From an uncultured Clostridia bacterium (GTDB lineage: Bacteria; Bacillota; Clostridia; Christensenellales; Aristaeellaceae), in assembly GCA_947165425.1 (NCBI GenBank), contig CAMVAJ010000018.1, positions 1-36,841 of the forward strand: a DNA stretch of 36,841 nt, read 5' to 3'. The position numbers were made by a program, and so were the translations under genes. Positions 1-7,108 of the stretch are shown in pieces; the first letter of the stretch is position 1; the number at the start of each line of letters is the position of its first letter. The notes below the pieces were generated by a model. It did not search any database and was not told where the DNA came from. It saw only the letters and a list, made by a program, of their open reading frames with translations.

Positions 1-424
1 GCTCGCAGAGTGTCAGGTCGATCTGTCCGCCGGCGAGGGCGGCCATCTGCGTACTCTTGCCGCCCGGGGCCGCGCACATGTCCAGAACGCTCATTCCGGG
101 CGCGAGCGGCATCAGCAGCGGCGGCAGCATGGCGGAGAGCCCCTGCAGATAGAGCTTGCCCTCCGTGTAGACGGACAGGGCCTGCACTTGGGATTCGTCC
201 GCCTCCGGGAGGAGGCGGGCGTCCGTGTACCAATCGACGGGTTGGGCCTCGATGCCGGCGGCCGCCAGCGCCGCGTCCACCTCCCGCGCGTCCGCCTTCA
301 GCGTGTTGACGCGAAGGGTGACCGGCTTGCGGGGGCTGAAGCCGGAGGCGATCTCCTCCGCGAGGGGACCGCCGTACTGGGCGGTCAGCGCCTCGCGGAG
401 GAAGGCGGGGATGAGCTGATCCAT
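1..424 (-). CDS. RsmB/RsmF-type 16S rRNA (cytosine-C5) methyltransferase, N-terminal part
   Basis: The first 141 codons are visible; the rest lies beyond the window edge. The visible protein starts MDQLIPAFLREAL, contains the family's N-terminal motif LRVNTLK, and reaches the SAM-binding motif VLDMCAAPGGKST at about residues 115-127. That motif is diagnostic of the NOL1/NOP2/Sun family of SAM-dependent methyltransferases, which make 5-methylcytosine in rRNA. The catalytic cysteines would lie further on and cannot be seen. The ATG at 424 follows the pheT stop by only 6 bases, with a weak GGTGATCTGAG ribosome site, so it is probably the third gene of the pheS-pheT transcript. The family is clear, but which cytosine is modified cannot be decided. 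Confidence 0.85.
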   Translation of the reverse strand, partial: MDQLIPAFLREALTAQYGGPLAEEIASGFSPRKPVTLRVNTLKADAREVDAALAAAGIEAQPVDWYTDARLLPEADESQVQALSVYTEGKLYLQGLSAMLPPLLMPLAPGMSVLDMCAAPGGKSTQMAALAGGQIDLTLCE

Positions 425-430
425 CTCAGA

Positions 431-2830
431 TCACCCGCGGATGACCGCGCCGAACTTCTCCTCGGCCGTCTTCAGGAGCTTGTCCATGGCGGCAGTGATC
501 TCTGCGTCGGTCAGCGTGTGATCCGGGGCGCGGAAGACGAAGGAGAAGGCGACGGACTTCTTGTTCAGACCGAGGATCGGGTTGCGGTAGATGTCGAACA
601 GCCGGGCGTCCTCCAGCACGCTCCCGCAGGAGGCGGCCAGGGCCCGCAGCATGGGCCCGATCTCCACGGCCTCGTCCATCACCAGCGAGAGGTCGCGGGT
701 GACGGCGGGGTAGCGGGGCATGGGCTTGACGGTGCCCATGGGCTGGCGCAGGCGCAGGAGCTGATCCAGATCCAGCTCGGCCAGGATGGCCCGGGCGGAC
801 AGGTCGAAGCGGTCCATGGTCTGCGGGTGCACCTCGCCGATCAGGCAGACGGCCTCGTCACCGTGGACCAGCTCAGCCGTGCGGCCGGGGTGCAGGTAGG
901 AGGCGGACGCCTTGCGCACCGTGGTCTCGACGCCCAGCTGGCGCAGCAGCGCCTCGACGACCGCCCGCAGGGAGAAGAAGCTGGCCTGCTTGCCGTAGAC
1001 GCCCAGGCAGAGCTTGCGCGTCTCGGTGGGCAGCCCCTCGCCGGTGCGGCGGGCCGGATCGAAGACCTTGGCGGCCTCGAAGAGGCAGGCGGACTCGTTG
1101 GCGTGGTTCATGTTCAGCGCGAGGGTGGAGAGCATATCGGGCACGAGGGTCGTGCGCATGACGGAGGTGTCCTCGCCCAGCGGGTTGCGGATGGCGAGCA
1201 TCTCCCGGCGCGGATCGCCCTCGGGGAGGTCCAGCTTCTCCACGGACTTCGGGCTGACGAAGGAGAAGTTCATAATCTCGTTGAAGCCGAGCCCGGTGAG
1301 GATCGAGGTGACCTCGTCCTTGAGCGCCATCTCGGCGGAGCGGCCGCCGGGGGTCGTCTCGCCGCGCAGGAGCGTGGAGGGGATCTTGTCATAGCCGTAG
1401 ACGCGCAGGGCCTCCTCGCACAGGTCCGCCTCGCCCACGGTGATATCCTGGCGGAAATCCGGGACGGTGACGGTCAGCTGGTCGCCCTCGCGCTGCACGC
1501 CGAAGGAGAGGCTCTCCAGAATGCGGACGATGTCCTCGGCGGGGATGCCCACGCCGGCCCGCTGGGCGATCTTCCGGCAGGAGCCGGTGACCACCTGCGG
1601 CGCGACGGGGTTGGGATAGAGGTCGATGATGCCGGGCACCACGTCGCCCGCGTCCAGCTCGTGGATCAGCTGGCAGGCGCGCTGGATGGCCTCCAGGGGC
1701 GTGCGGATGTTGACACCCTTCTCGAAGCGGCCGGAGGACTCGGTGCGGATGCCGAGGGCGCGGGAGGTCAGCCGGGTCGAGGCATAGTCGAAAACCGCGC
1801 ACTCGAACATGACCTGCCGGGTGCTCTCGGTGATCTCGCTCTCCTCGCCGCCCATGATGCCGGCCACGCAGGAGGGCTTCACCGCGTCGCAGATGGCCAG
1901 CTGCCCGGCCTGCATGGTGTGGGCCTTGCCGTCGAGGGTCGTGATGAACTCGCCCTCCTTCGCGCGGCGGACGATGATCTGCCGCCCCTCCACCTTGTCC
2001 AGGTCGAAGGCGTGCATCGGGTGGCCGGTCTCCAGCATCACGAAGTTCGTGATGTCCACCACGTTGTTGATGGAGCGCATGCCCGCGCCGAAGAGGTACT
2101 CCCGCAGCCACTTGGGGGAGGGGCCGACGCGCACGTTGTCAATCACGCGGGCGACATAGCGCGGGCAGAGATCGGGGTCCTGCACGGAGACGGAGACATA
2201 GTCATGGATCTCGCCCTTGCCGTTCTCGGTGACCGTGATCTCAGGCTTTTGGAAGGTGGTGCCCATGGCGACGGCGCTCTCCCGGGCGACGCCCCAGACG
2301 CTCAGGCAGTCCGGGCGGTTGGCCAGCACCTCGAAGTCCATGACCGTGTCGTCCAAGCCGAGGATGGGCTTGACGTCCGCGCCCAGGGGGTGATCCTCCT
2401 GGAAGACCAGAATGCCCTCGGACCAGATGTTGGGGTAGAGCTCGGGCGGGCAGCCCAGCTCCTCGCCGGAGCAGATCATGCCCTCGGAGACCTCGCCGCG
2501 CAGCTTGCCCTTCTTGATCTTGACGCCGCCGGGGAGGCGCGCGCCGTTCTTCGCGACGGGGACCAGCTGGCCCGCCGCCACGTTGGGCGCGCCGCAGACG
2601 ATGTGCAGGGGCTCTTCCTCGCCCACGTCCACGGTGCACACGTGCAGATGATCGGAGTTGGGATGGGGCTCGCAGGTCAGCACCTTGCCGACCACGACGC
2701 CCTCGACCTCCGCGCCGAGGGTCTCATAGCCCTCGACGCCGTCGCCGATCATGATCATTTTGTTCATATAGGTATCCGCGTCCGCCGGGATCTCGGTGTA
2801 CTCGCGGAGCCATTTCATGGGGATTTTCAT
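431..2830 (-). CDS. pheT: Phenylalanyl-tRNA synthetase beta subunit
   Basis: This 799-residue protein is the normal length for bacterial PheT. With PheS it forms the cytoplasmic alpha2-beta2 enzyme that charges tRNA-Phe. In order it shows the N-terminal region MKIPMKWLREYT; an EMAP-like tRNA-binding domain at about residues 40-150 (VVGKVLTCEPHPNSDHLHVC, then GAPNV and a MICSGEELG segment); the B3/B4 editing region (RCQLIHELD lies just after it); the B5 region (QDITVGEADLCEEALRVYGY); the catalytic-like core; and a C-terminal anticodon-binding FDX-ACB domain (YPAVTRDLSLVMDE, about residues 705-799). It sits 33 bases after pheS, with the site GAAGGAGG ahead of the ATG, so the two are cotranscribed under the T-box. 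No defects are seen. Confidence 0.97.
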   Translation of the reverse strand: MKIPMKWLREYTEIPADADTYMNKMIMIGDGVEGYETLGAEVEGVVVGKVLTCEPHPNSDHLHVCTVDVGEEEPLHIVCGAPNVAAGQLVPVAKNGARLPGGVKIKKGKLRGEVSEGMICSGEELGCPPELYPNIWSEGILVFQEDHPLGADVKPILGLDDTVMDFEVLANRPDCLSVWGVARESAVAMGTTFQKPEITVTENGKGEIHDYVSVSVQDPDLCPRYVARVIDNVRVGPSPKWLREYLFGAGMRSINNVVDITNFVMLETGHPMHAFDLDKVEGRQIIVRRAKEGEFITTLDGKAHTMQAGQLAICDAVKPSCVAGIMGGEESEITESTRQVMFECAVFDYASTRLTSRALGIRTESSGRFEKGVNIRTPLEAIQRACQLIHELDAGDVVPGIIDLYPNPVAPQVVTGSCRKIAQRAGVGIPAEDIVRILESLSFGVQREGDQLTVTVPDFRQDITVGEADLCEEALRVYGYDKIPSTLLRGETTPGGRSAEMALKDEVTSILTGLGFNEIMNFSFVSPKSVEKLDLPEGDPRREMLAIRNPLGEDTSVMRTTLVPDMLSTLALNMNHANESACLFEAAKVFDPARRTGEGLPTETRKLCLGVYGKQASFFSLRAVVEALLRQLGVETTVRKASASYLHPGRTAELVHGDEAVCLIGEVHPQTMDRFDLSARAILAELDLDQLLRLRQPMGTVKPMPRYPAVTRDLSLVMDEAVEIGPMLRALAASCGSVLEDARLFDIYRNPILGLNKKSVAFSFVFRAPDHTLTDAEITAAMDKLLKTAEEKFGAVIRG

Positions 2831-2863
2831 CGGTATGTTCCTCCTTCAGACCTTGCCCTGATC

Positions 2864-3892
2864 TCACCTGAACTGTCCCAGGAAACGCACGTCGCCCTCG
2901 TAGAGCAGGCGCATGTCCGGGATGCCGTAGCGCTGCATGGCGATACGCTCCAGGCCGATGCCGAAGGCAAAGCCGGAGTAGACGCTGGAGTCGATGCCGC
3001 ACATCTCCAGCACCTTGGGATTGACCATGCCGCCGCCGAGCACCTCGATCCAGCCGGTGCCCTTGCAGACGCGGCAGCCCTTGCCGTGGCACGCGGCGCA
3101 GGTGAGGTCCACCTCGGTGGAGGGCTCGGTGAAGGGGAAGAAGGAGGGGCGGAAGCGGGTGGTGATGCCCTTGCCGTAGATGCGCTCGGCGAAGGCGTTC
3201 AGCGTGCCGCGCAGGTCGGCCATGGTCACGTCCTTGTCCACCACGAGGCCCTCCATCTGGTGGAAGACCGGGCTGTGGGTGGCGTCCACCTCGTCGGCCC
3301 GGTAGACCCGGCCGGGGCAGATGACCCGGATGGGCGGCTTGCGGGTGAGCATGGTGCGGGCCTGCATGGGGGAGGTGTGGGTGCGCAGGACGATATTGTC
3401 GTCCACATAGAAGGTATCCTGGGCGTCCCGGGCGGGGTGGTTCTTCGGGATGTTCATCAGCTCGAAGTTATAGTGATCAAGCTCGACCTCCGGGCCCTCC
3501 ACCACCTCGAAGCCCATGCCGGTGAAGCAGGCCACCATCTCGTTCATCACCAGGTTGACCGGGTGGGCGCTGCCGTGGGGGACGGCGGGCACCGGCTCCG
3601 TCACGTCCAGCGTCTCCCGCTTGAGGGCGGCGGCGCGCTCCATCATGCGGATGGCGTCCTGGCGGGCCTCCAGCATGGCGGTGAACTTCTCCCGCGCCTC
3701 GTTGATCATCTGGCCGGCGGCGGGGCGCTCCTCGGGCGAGAGCTGGCCCATGCCGCGCAGCAGCGCGGTGAGCTCTCCCTTCTTGCCCAGCACGCGGACG
3801 CGCAGGGCCTCGAGGCTCTGCTTGTCCTCCGTCTTCTCCAGCTCCTGGGCCATCAGCTCCCGGAGCTGGTTGATCGTTTCCTTCATGCCCAT
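2864..3892 (-). CDS. pheS: Phenylalanyl-tRNA synthetase alpha subunit
   Basis: This 342-residue class II aminoacyl-tRNA synthetase subunit holds the active site for phenylalanine activation. It has an N-terminal coiled-coil tRNA-binding arm (about residues 1-90, rich in Glu, Leu and Arg), then motif 2 around LRTHTSPMQARTM and HQMEGLVVD. The Cys-rich insertion CAACHGKGCRVCKGTGW is common in bacterial PheS. Motif 3 is GFAFGIGLERIAMQRYG near the C terminus. The ATG at 3892 follows a GGAAAGGAA ribosome site; a second in-frame ATG two codons later is less well spaced. The gene is first in the operon and is preceded by a T-box leader, so transcription should rise when uncharged tRNA-Phe accumulates. 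Confidence 0.97.
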   Translation of the reverse strand: MGMKETINQLRELMAQELEKTEDKQSLEALRVRVLGKKGELTALLRGMGQLSPEERPAAGQMINEAREKFTAMLEARQDAIRMMERAAALKRETLDVTEPVPAVPHGSAHPVNLVMNEMVACFTGMGFEVVEGPEVELDHYNFELMNIPKNHPARDAQDTFYVDDNIVLRTHTSPMQARTMLTRKPPIRVICPGRVYRADEVDATHSPVFHQMEGLVVDKDVTMADLRGTLNAFAERIYGKGITTRFRPSFFPFTEPSTEVDLTCAACHGKGCRVCKGTGWIEVLGGGMVNPKVLEMCGIDSSVYSGFAFGIGLERIAMQRYGIPDMRLLYEGDVRFLGQFR

Positions 3893-3944
3893 GTTTTTCT
3901 CGTTCCTTTCCCTGTGTTCTGTCCCCGCGGGGACGAGGTGCTCG

Positions 3945-4229
3945 ACGGCACGGAAAAACCCGCGCCCAATTAAGGGACGCGGGCTGTTTTTTCATGGCAG
4001 CGAGGCCGCGTGGTACCACCCTTATTCCGCTCCCGGCCTTCTCGCCGGAGGAGCGCTTTTGCAGCCGCTCACGGGGCTGAACCGTCCGGGCCTACACGCC
4101 GGCGCAAACCGGTTTTCAGTCGGCAGCTCGGGAGGGAACACCCGTCTGGACCGCCGGAGGGCTTTCACCTTGCCCCTCCTCTCTGGGACGGCCGTGTGGC
4201 GGCGGGTTTGTCTCCGTCATGGCTTTTCG
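3945..4229 (-). promoter_or_regulatory. Phe T-box leader RNA of pheST
   Basis: The hallmark T-box bulge sequence AAGGGTGGTACCACGCGG is at 4006-4023 on the minus strand, about 115 bases before pheS. Upstream are typical stem I elements: an AGAGAGG motif followed by GGTGAAAGCCC, and a GAGCTGCCGACTGAA stretch. A TTC triplet at 4136-4138, just before the GAGCTG segment, is the best candidate specifier codon and matches Phe (tRNA anticodon GAA). Downstream the antiterminator strand competes with the terminator at 3954-3983. A perfect 14-base palindrome, GTCCCCGCGGGGAC, lies at 3921-3934 between terminator and gene. Known mechanism: uncharged tRNA stabilises the antiterminator. The specifier choice is inference. 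Confidence 0.93.
3954..3983 (-). terminator. T-box intrinsic terminator
   Basis: On the minus strand CCCGCG-T-CCC and GGG-CGCGGG form a GC-rich stem with one bulged T and loop TTAATT, followed directly by TTTTT. It lies just after the T-box antiterminator sequence, as expected for transcription attenuation. Confidence 0.9.
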
Positions 4230-4235
4230 ACGGCG

Positions 4236-4264
4236 ATTATAGCACAGCCCGGAGCGCTTTGCAA
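4236..4264 (-). promoter_or_regulatory. Promoter of the pheST T-box transcript
   Basis: On the minus strand, -35 TTGCAA (4259-4264) and a perfect -10 TATAAT (4236-4241) are separated by exactly 17 bases, with a TG one base before the -10 (extended -10). Transcription should begin near 4229, giving a leader of about 337 bases. Confidence 0.9.
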
Positions 4265-4269
4265 GCGGG

Positions 4270-4286
4270 AAAAACCGGCTTGGCCG
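4270..4286 (-). terminator. Possible weak terminator after the reductase gene
   Basis: Just past the TAA of the reductase gene the minus strand reads CGGC-CAA-GCCG followed by G and TTTTT. The stem has only four strong pairs, so termination may be partial. It stands immediately before the pheS promoter, where a terminator would be expected. Confidence 0.35.
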
Positions 4287-4288
4287 CC

Positions 4289-5425
4289 TTATTCCGCCGT
4301 CAGCTCCCGCCAGGCCTGCTGCAGGCTCTCGATGATGGGCAGGTGCTGCGGGCAGGCGGCCTCGCAGGCGCCGCAGCCGATGCAGTGATCCGCGCCGTTG
4401 TCCTTCTCCCGGATCTGCTTGAGATCCCAGTTCCAGCGGGGGCTGGTGTCGTAGAGGGAGCAGTTGTTCCAGACGGAGAAGATGCCGGGGATGTTCACGC
4501 CGTTGGGGCAGGGCATGCAGTAGCGGCAGCCCGTGCAGCCGATCTTCGTGCGGCTGAGATAGGCCTCCCGCACATTGTCCATGAGCTGGAGCTCCTCAGG
4601 GGTCATGATGCCCGGCTCGACGGTGTCGAAGATCCGGAGGTTCTCGTCGATCTGCTCTCCCTCGTTGCAGCCGGAGAGCACCACCGAGACCCCGGGGTGG
4701 TTGCACAGCCAGCGGAAGGCCCACTCCACAGCGGAGCGCTTCACGGGGAAGGCGTCGTAGAGCGCCTGGACGTTGGCCGGGGCCTTGGCCAGGCGGCCGC
4801 CCAGCAGGCCCTCCATGATGACCACTGGGATCCCCTTCCGGTAGGCCAGCTCAAGGCCCTTGGTGCCGGCCTGGTTGTTAATGTCCATGAAGTTGTACTG
4901 GATCTGGGTCAGATCCCAGTCGCAGTCGTTGAGGATGTACTCGAACTCCTCGTAGGGGCCGTGGAAGGAGAAGCACTTGTAGCGGATCTTGCCTTCCTTC
5001 TTCATGTCGTCGAAGAATTCCGGCGCGCCGATGGCCTTGAAGGCCTCCCACTTCTGCTTGTTGATGCCGTGCATCAGGTAGAAATCGATGTGGTCTGTCT
5101 GCAGCTTTTTCAGCTCCGTGTCCAGCAGTTCCTGCATGCTGGCCTGGTCGTGCACGGCCTCGAGGGGCATCTTGGTGGCGATGGTCACCTTCTCGCGGTA
5201 GCCGTCGCGCAGGGCCTTGCCCAGCACGATCTCGGAGGTCTTGTCCAGATAGACGTAGGCGGTGTCCATGTAGGTCACGCCGCCGTCGATGGCGCGGCGG
5301 ATCAGGGAGATGGCCTTCTGCTCGTCGATAATGGTGTCGCCGGAGGCGGGGCCGTTGAAGCGCATGCAGCCCAGGCCGAAGGCGGACGACTGGATGCCAA
5401 GCTTGCCCATGGTGCGGTATTTCAT
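4289..5425 (-). CDS. Aldo/keto reductase with C-terminal 2x[4Fe-4S] ferredoxin domain
   Basis: This 378-residue protein is an aldo/keto reductase barrel with an Fe-S tail, a fusion common in anaerobic clostridia. The start MKYRTMGKLGIQSSAFGLGCMRFN is typical. The likely catalytic tetrad is Asp54 and Tyr59 (MDTAYVY), Lys85 (IATKMP) and His119 (YLMHG). The tail has two clusters of cysteines: C297, C300, C303 and C306-Pro, then the classic ferredoxin set C348, C351, C354 and C358-Pro. ATG 5425 has an excellent AGAGGAGGA ribosome site. The reading frame is open upstream to 6214, but that part overlaps the xylanase gene antiparallel in codon bias and is not translated. The gene follows the GH10 gene by 23 bases, so the two are probably one transcript. 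The substrate is unknown. Confidence 0.9.
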   Translation of the reverse strand: MKYRTMGKLGIQSSAFGLGCMRFNGPASGDTIIDEQKAISLIRRAIDGGVTYMDTAYVYLDKTSEIVLGKALRDGYREKVTIATKMPLEAVHDQASMQELLDTELKKLQTDHIDFYLMHGINKQKWEAFKAIGAPEFFDDMKKEGKIRYKCFSFHGPYEEFEYILNDCDWDLTQIQYNFMDINNQAGTKGLELAYRKGIPVVIMEGLLGGRLAKAPANVQALYDAFPVKRSAVEWAFRWLCNHPGVSVVLSGCNEGEQIDENLRIFDTVEPGIMTPEELQLMDNVREAYLSRTKIGCTGCRYCMPCPNGVNIPGIFSVWNNCSLYDTSPRWNWDLKQIREKDNGADHCIGCGACEAACPQHLPIIESLQQAWRELTAE

Positions 5426-5448
5426 GTGGATCCTCCTCTTGTACAGGG

Positions 5449-6675
5449 TCAAACAATTGGAACAGGTTTCAGCTGGACGGTCTGATCCTGGTCCAGCGTG
5501 AGGGCGGCGGAGAGACCGCCGGACCGGATGGTATAGCCTCCCTTGAAGCCGGTCAGGGTGACGAAGCCGTCCGCGTCGGTCACAAGGTCCTCGTGGGTCT
5601 CCCACGCGCCGTGGATCAGGCCGCGCAGGGTGTCGTAGACGGGCTTGGCACTCCCGTCGAGGCGGAGCAGGCCGGAGGGGGCCTTCAGCCAGCTGCCGTC
5701 GTTGAAATCCCAGGTGGTGATGGCCTCCACCAGCGGATGGCTGAACAGGACGGTGTACATCTCGGCGACCTCGCGGGCCTGCCGCGCCTCGCCCTCGGGG
5801 GTGGAGGGCCAGCTGTCCACCTGCCAGTCGTTGAGGTCGACGATGTGGGGCGGCATCAGCTCGCCGGAGATCAGCGTGTTCTCGGTGAAGTGGATCGGCA
5901 GGCCGAAGCGGGAGAAGCGCGCCAGCACGTCGTTCAGCTTCTCCAGGCCCCAGTAGCCCTGGTGCTGATGGCTCTGGATGCCGATGGCGCTGATGGGCAC
6001 CCCAGCCTCCAGGCAGGCCTCGATCAGCTGCTCGTAGGCGGGGCTGGTGTTGAAATCGTTGAGGAGCAGGATGGCGTCCGGGTTGGACGCCTTCGCCTCC
6101 GCGAAGACCTCCCGCACCAGCGGGACCCGGCCCAGCTCCCGGCAGATGCGGGTGACCGCGTTGTCGTACTTGTCGAACACCGGCATGATGACGACCTCGT
6201 TGATCACGTCCCACATGTCGATCACGCCCCGGAAGGCGGTCACCTCCCGGCGGATGCGCGCGAGCTGCCGGCGCAGGATCTCGGCGTTGTCATACTTCAT
6301 CAGCCAGGGCGCGCAGACCGTGTGCCAGCAGAGGGGATGCCCCTTTACGCGGACGCCCCGCTCCGTCAGCCACCTCGCCGCGGCCATGGTCGGCTCGAAG
6401 GCAGTTTGCCCCTCCGCCGGCTCGTAGCGGCCCCAGTAGAAGGGCAGGGTGCCGTAGTTGAACAGGGCGAGCCATTTCTCCATGCGGTCGGCGAAGCGGG
6501 CTTTTTCCGCCTCGGACCGGGCGTTCATCAGGCCGAGGGCGTCGAAGGCGCCGCAGCCGAAGAGAAACTGATGCGAGACCTGGTCGGCGCGCACGGCCCG
6601 GTTCGCCGCGGGCGTGCCGTCGGGGTTCAGGATGCGAAGGCGGGCGGTTGCCCGGCGGTGTGCCAGATGATCCAC
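5449..6675 (-). CDS. GH10 family endo-1,4-beta-xylanase-like glycoside hydrolase, no signal peptide
   Basis: GH10 enzymes hydrolyse internal beta-1,4 bonds of xylan with retention. Here the acid/base glutamate is in WDVINE (E160) and the nucleophile in IHFTEN (E265). Other conserved pieces are GHPLCWH at about 112-118, LLLNDFN near 203-209 and GIQSHQHQG near 232-240. A short N-terminal beta segment (residues 1-40) precedes the barrel, and a C-terminal beta-rich tail covers about 345-408. I chose GTG 6675 because AGGGGGGAA lies eight bases upstream; a longer TTG start at 6747 has no ribosome site. With this start the 408-residue protein has no hydrophobic leader, so it should act in the cytoplasm on imported oligosaccharides. 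It is cotranscribed with the Fe-S reductase. Confidence 0.87.
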   Translation of the reverse strand: MDHLAHRRATARLRILNPDGTPAANRAVRADQVSHQFLFGCGAFDALGLMNARSEAEKARFADRMEKWLALFNYGTLPFYWGRYEPAEGQTAFEPTMAAARWLTERGVRVKGHPLCWHTVCAPWLMKYDNAEILRRQLARIRREVTAFRGVIDMWDVINEVVIMPVFDKYDNAVTRICRELGRVPLVREVFAEAKASNPDAILLLNDFNTSPAYEQLIEACLEAGVPISAIGIQSHQHQGYWGLEKLNDVLARFSRFGLPIHFTENTLISGELMPPHIVDLNDWQVDSWPSTPEGEARQAREVAEMYTVLFSHPLVEAITTWDFNDGSWLKAPSGLLRLDGSAKPVYDTLRGLIHGAWETHEDLVTDADGFVTLTGFKGGYTIRSGGLSAALTLDQDQTVQLKPVPIV

Positions 6676-6763
6676 GGTGCTGTTCCCCCCTGTGCGCTTT
6701 TCTGTCGATGGATGCCCGCGGGCTTGCTCCAGCCCGCAGGGCGACAAGCATAATCTGTATGAT

Positions 6764-6793
6764 ATTCTAAGCTTAAGCGAAAGGCAAAGTCAA
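6764..6793 (-). promoter_or_regulatory. Promoter of the GH10-reductase transcript
   Basis: On the minus strand, -35 TTGACT (6788-6793) and -10 TAGAAT (6764-6769) have an 18-base spacer. The predicted start near 6757 gives an 80-base untranslated leader before the GTG start of the xylanase. Confidence 0.75.
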
Positions 6794-6801
6794 CCGTTTT
6801 C

Positions 6802-6813
6802 GGGAATATTCCC
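6802..6813. promoter_or_regulatory. 12-base perfect palindrome between divergent promoters
   Basis: GGGAATATTCCC is a perfect dyad between the GH10 promoter (minus) and the mod operon promoter (plus). It lies about 10 bases upstream of the GH10 -35 and 23 bases upstream of the mod -35, positions suited to a dimeric regulator. No regulator gene is in the window, so the binding protein is unknown. Confidence 0.4.
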
Positions 6814-6836
6814 CCGGAATCATTAAAAATCCGTGC

Positions 6837-6865
6837 TTGCATTATTTCTTCAGTTATGACATAAT
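6837..6865 (+). promoter_or_regulatory. Promoter of the molybdenum operon
   Basis: TTGCAT (6837-6842) and CATAAT (6860-6865) are separated by 17 bases, with a TG at 6857-6858 giving an extended -10. Transcription should start near 6872, directly before the structured leader RNA. Confidence 0.78.
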
Positions 6866-6875
6866 AGATTTGTCT

Positions 6876-6968
6876 TCGAGCCCGAGCTCCTAAGGCAGCG
6901 TCTGCGATGGAGCCCGGGCCGCGCCGGGAGACCGGCTCAGGGCGCAGCGGGAAACGGCTGCACCTTCC
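6876..6968 (+). promoter_or_regulatory. Probable Moco (molybdenum cofactor) riboswitch aptamer
   Basis: The leader folds into several GC-rich helices. GAGCC near 6879 can pair with GGCTC near 6934 to close the element. An inner hairpin holds CCTAAG (6889-6894) opposite GATGG (6906-6910), which resembles an 11-nucleotide tetraloop receptor. A second hairpin, GCCGG-GAGA-CCGGC (6923-6936), ends in a GNRA tetraloop that could dock in it. A third, GCAGC/GCTGC, spans 6944-6961. The known Moco RNA motif is described as having such a loop-receptor pair and sits before molybdate transport and cofactor genes, as here. No covariance model was run. A terminator follows at 7021, so control is likely transcriptional. 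Confidence 0.75.
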
Positions 6969-7020
6969 GCGTTTGAAAAGGAGACATGTGCTGGGGGCGC
7001 AGCGTAGATGTGCCTTTTTG

Positions 7021-7054
7021 CCGTGTTGCCTTTTCGGAGCACACGGTTCTTTTT
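7021..7054 (+). terminator. Leader terminator (expression platform) before modA
   Basis: CCGTGT-T-GC pairs with GCACACGG around a nine-base loop, then TTCTTTTT follows. It lies between the putative Moco aptamer and modA, with no gene before it, so it probably acts as an attenuator rather than an end-of-operon terminator. Confidence 0.78.
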
Positions 7055-7108
7055 GTGTCCGCGGAAGCGGCGCGGCGGGAACCACGACTTTGAAAAGGAG
7101 AAAACAGC

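Noticed and set aside
188-3973. Plus-strand frame of 1261 codons opposite pheT and pheS
   Set aside because: It is opposite two clear synthetase genes and crosses the T-box terminator. Its composition is that of a GC-rich shadow frame.
5426-6214. Upstream extension of the reductase frame
   Set aside because: The frame is open but overlaps the GH10 gene on the same strand, and the reductase has a perfect ribosome site at its own ATG 5425.
6986-7093. 35-residue frame between the riboswitch and modA
   Set aside because: It has an AAAAGGAG site, but only three bases from the ATG, and the frame runs through the leader terminator. The repeated TTTGAAAAGGAGA around it is curious but weak support.
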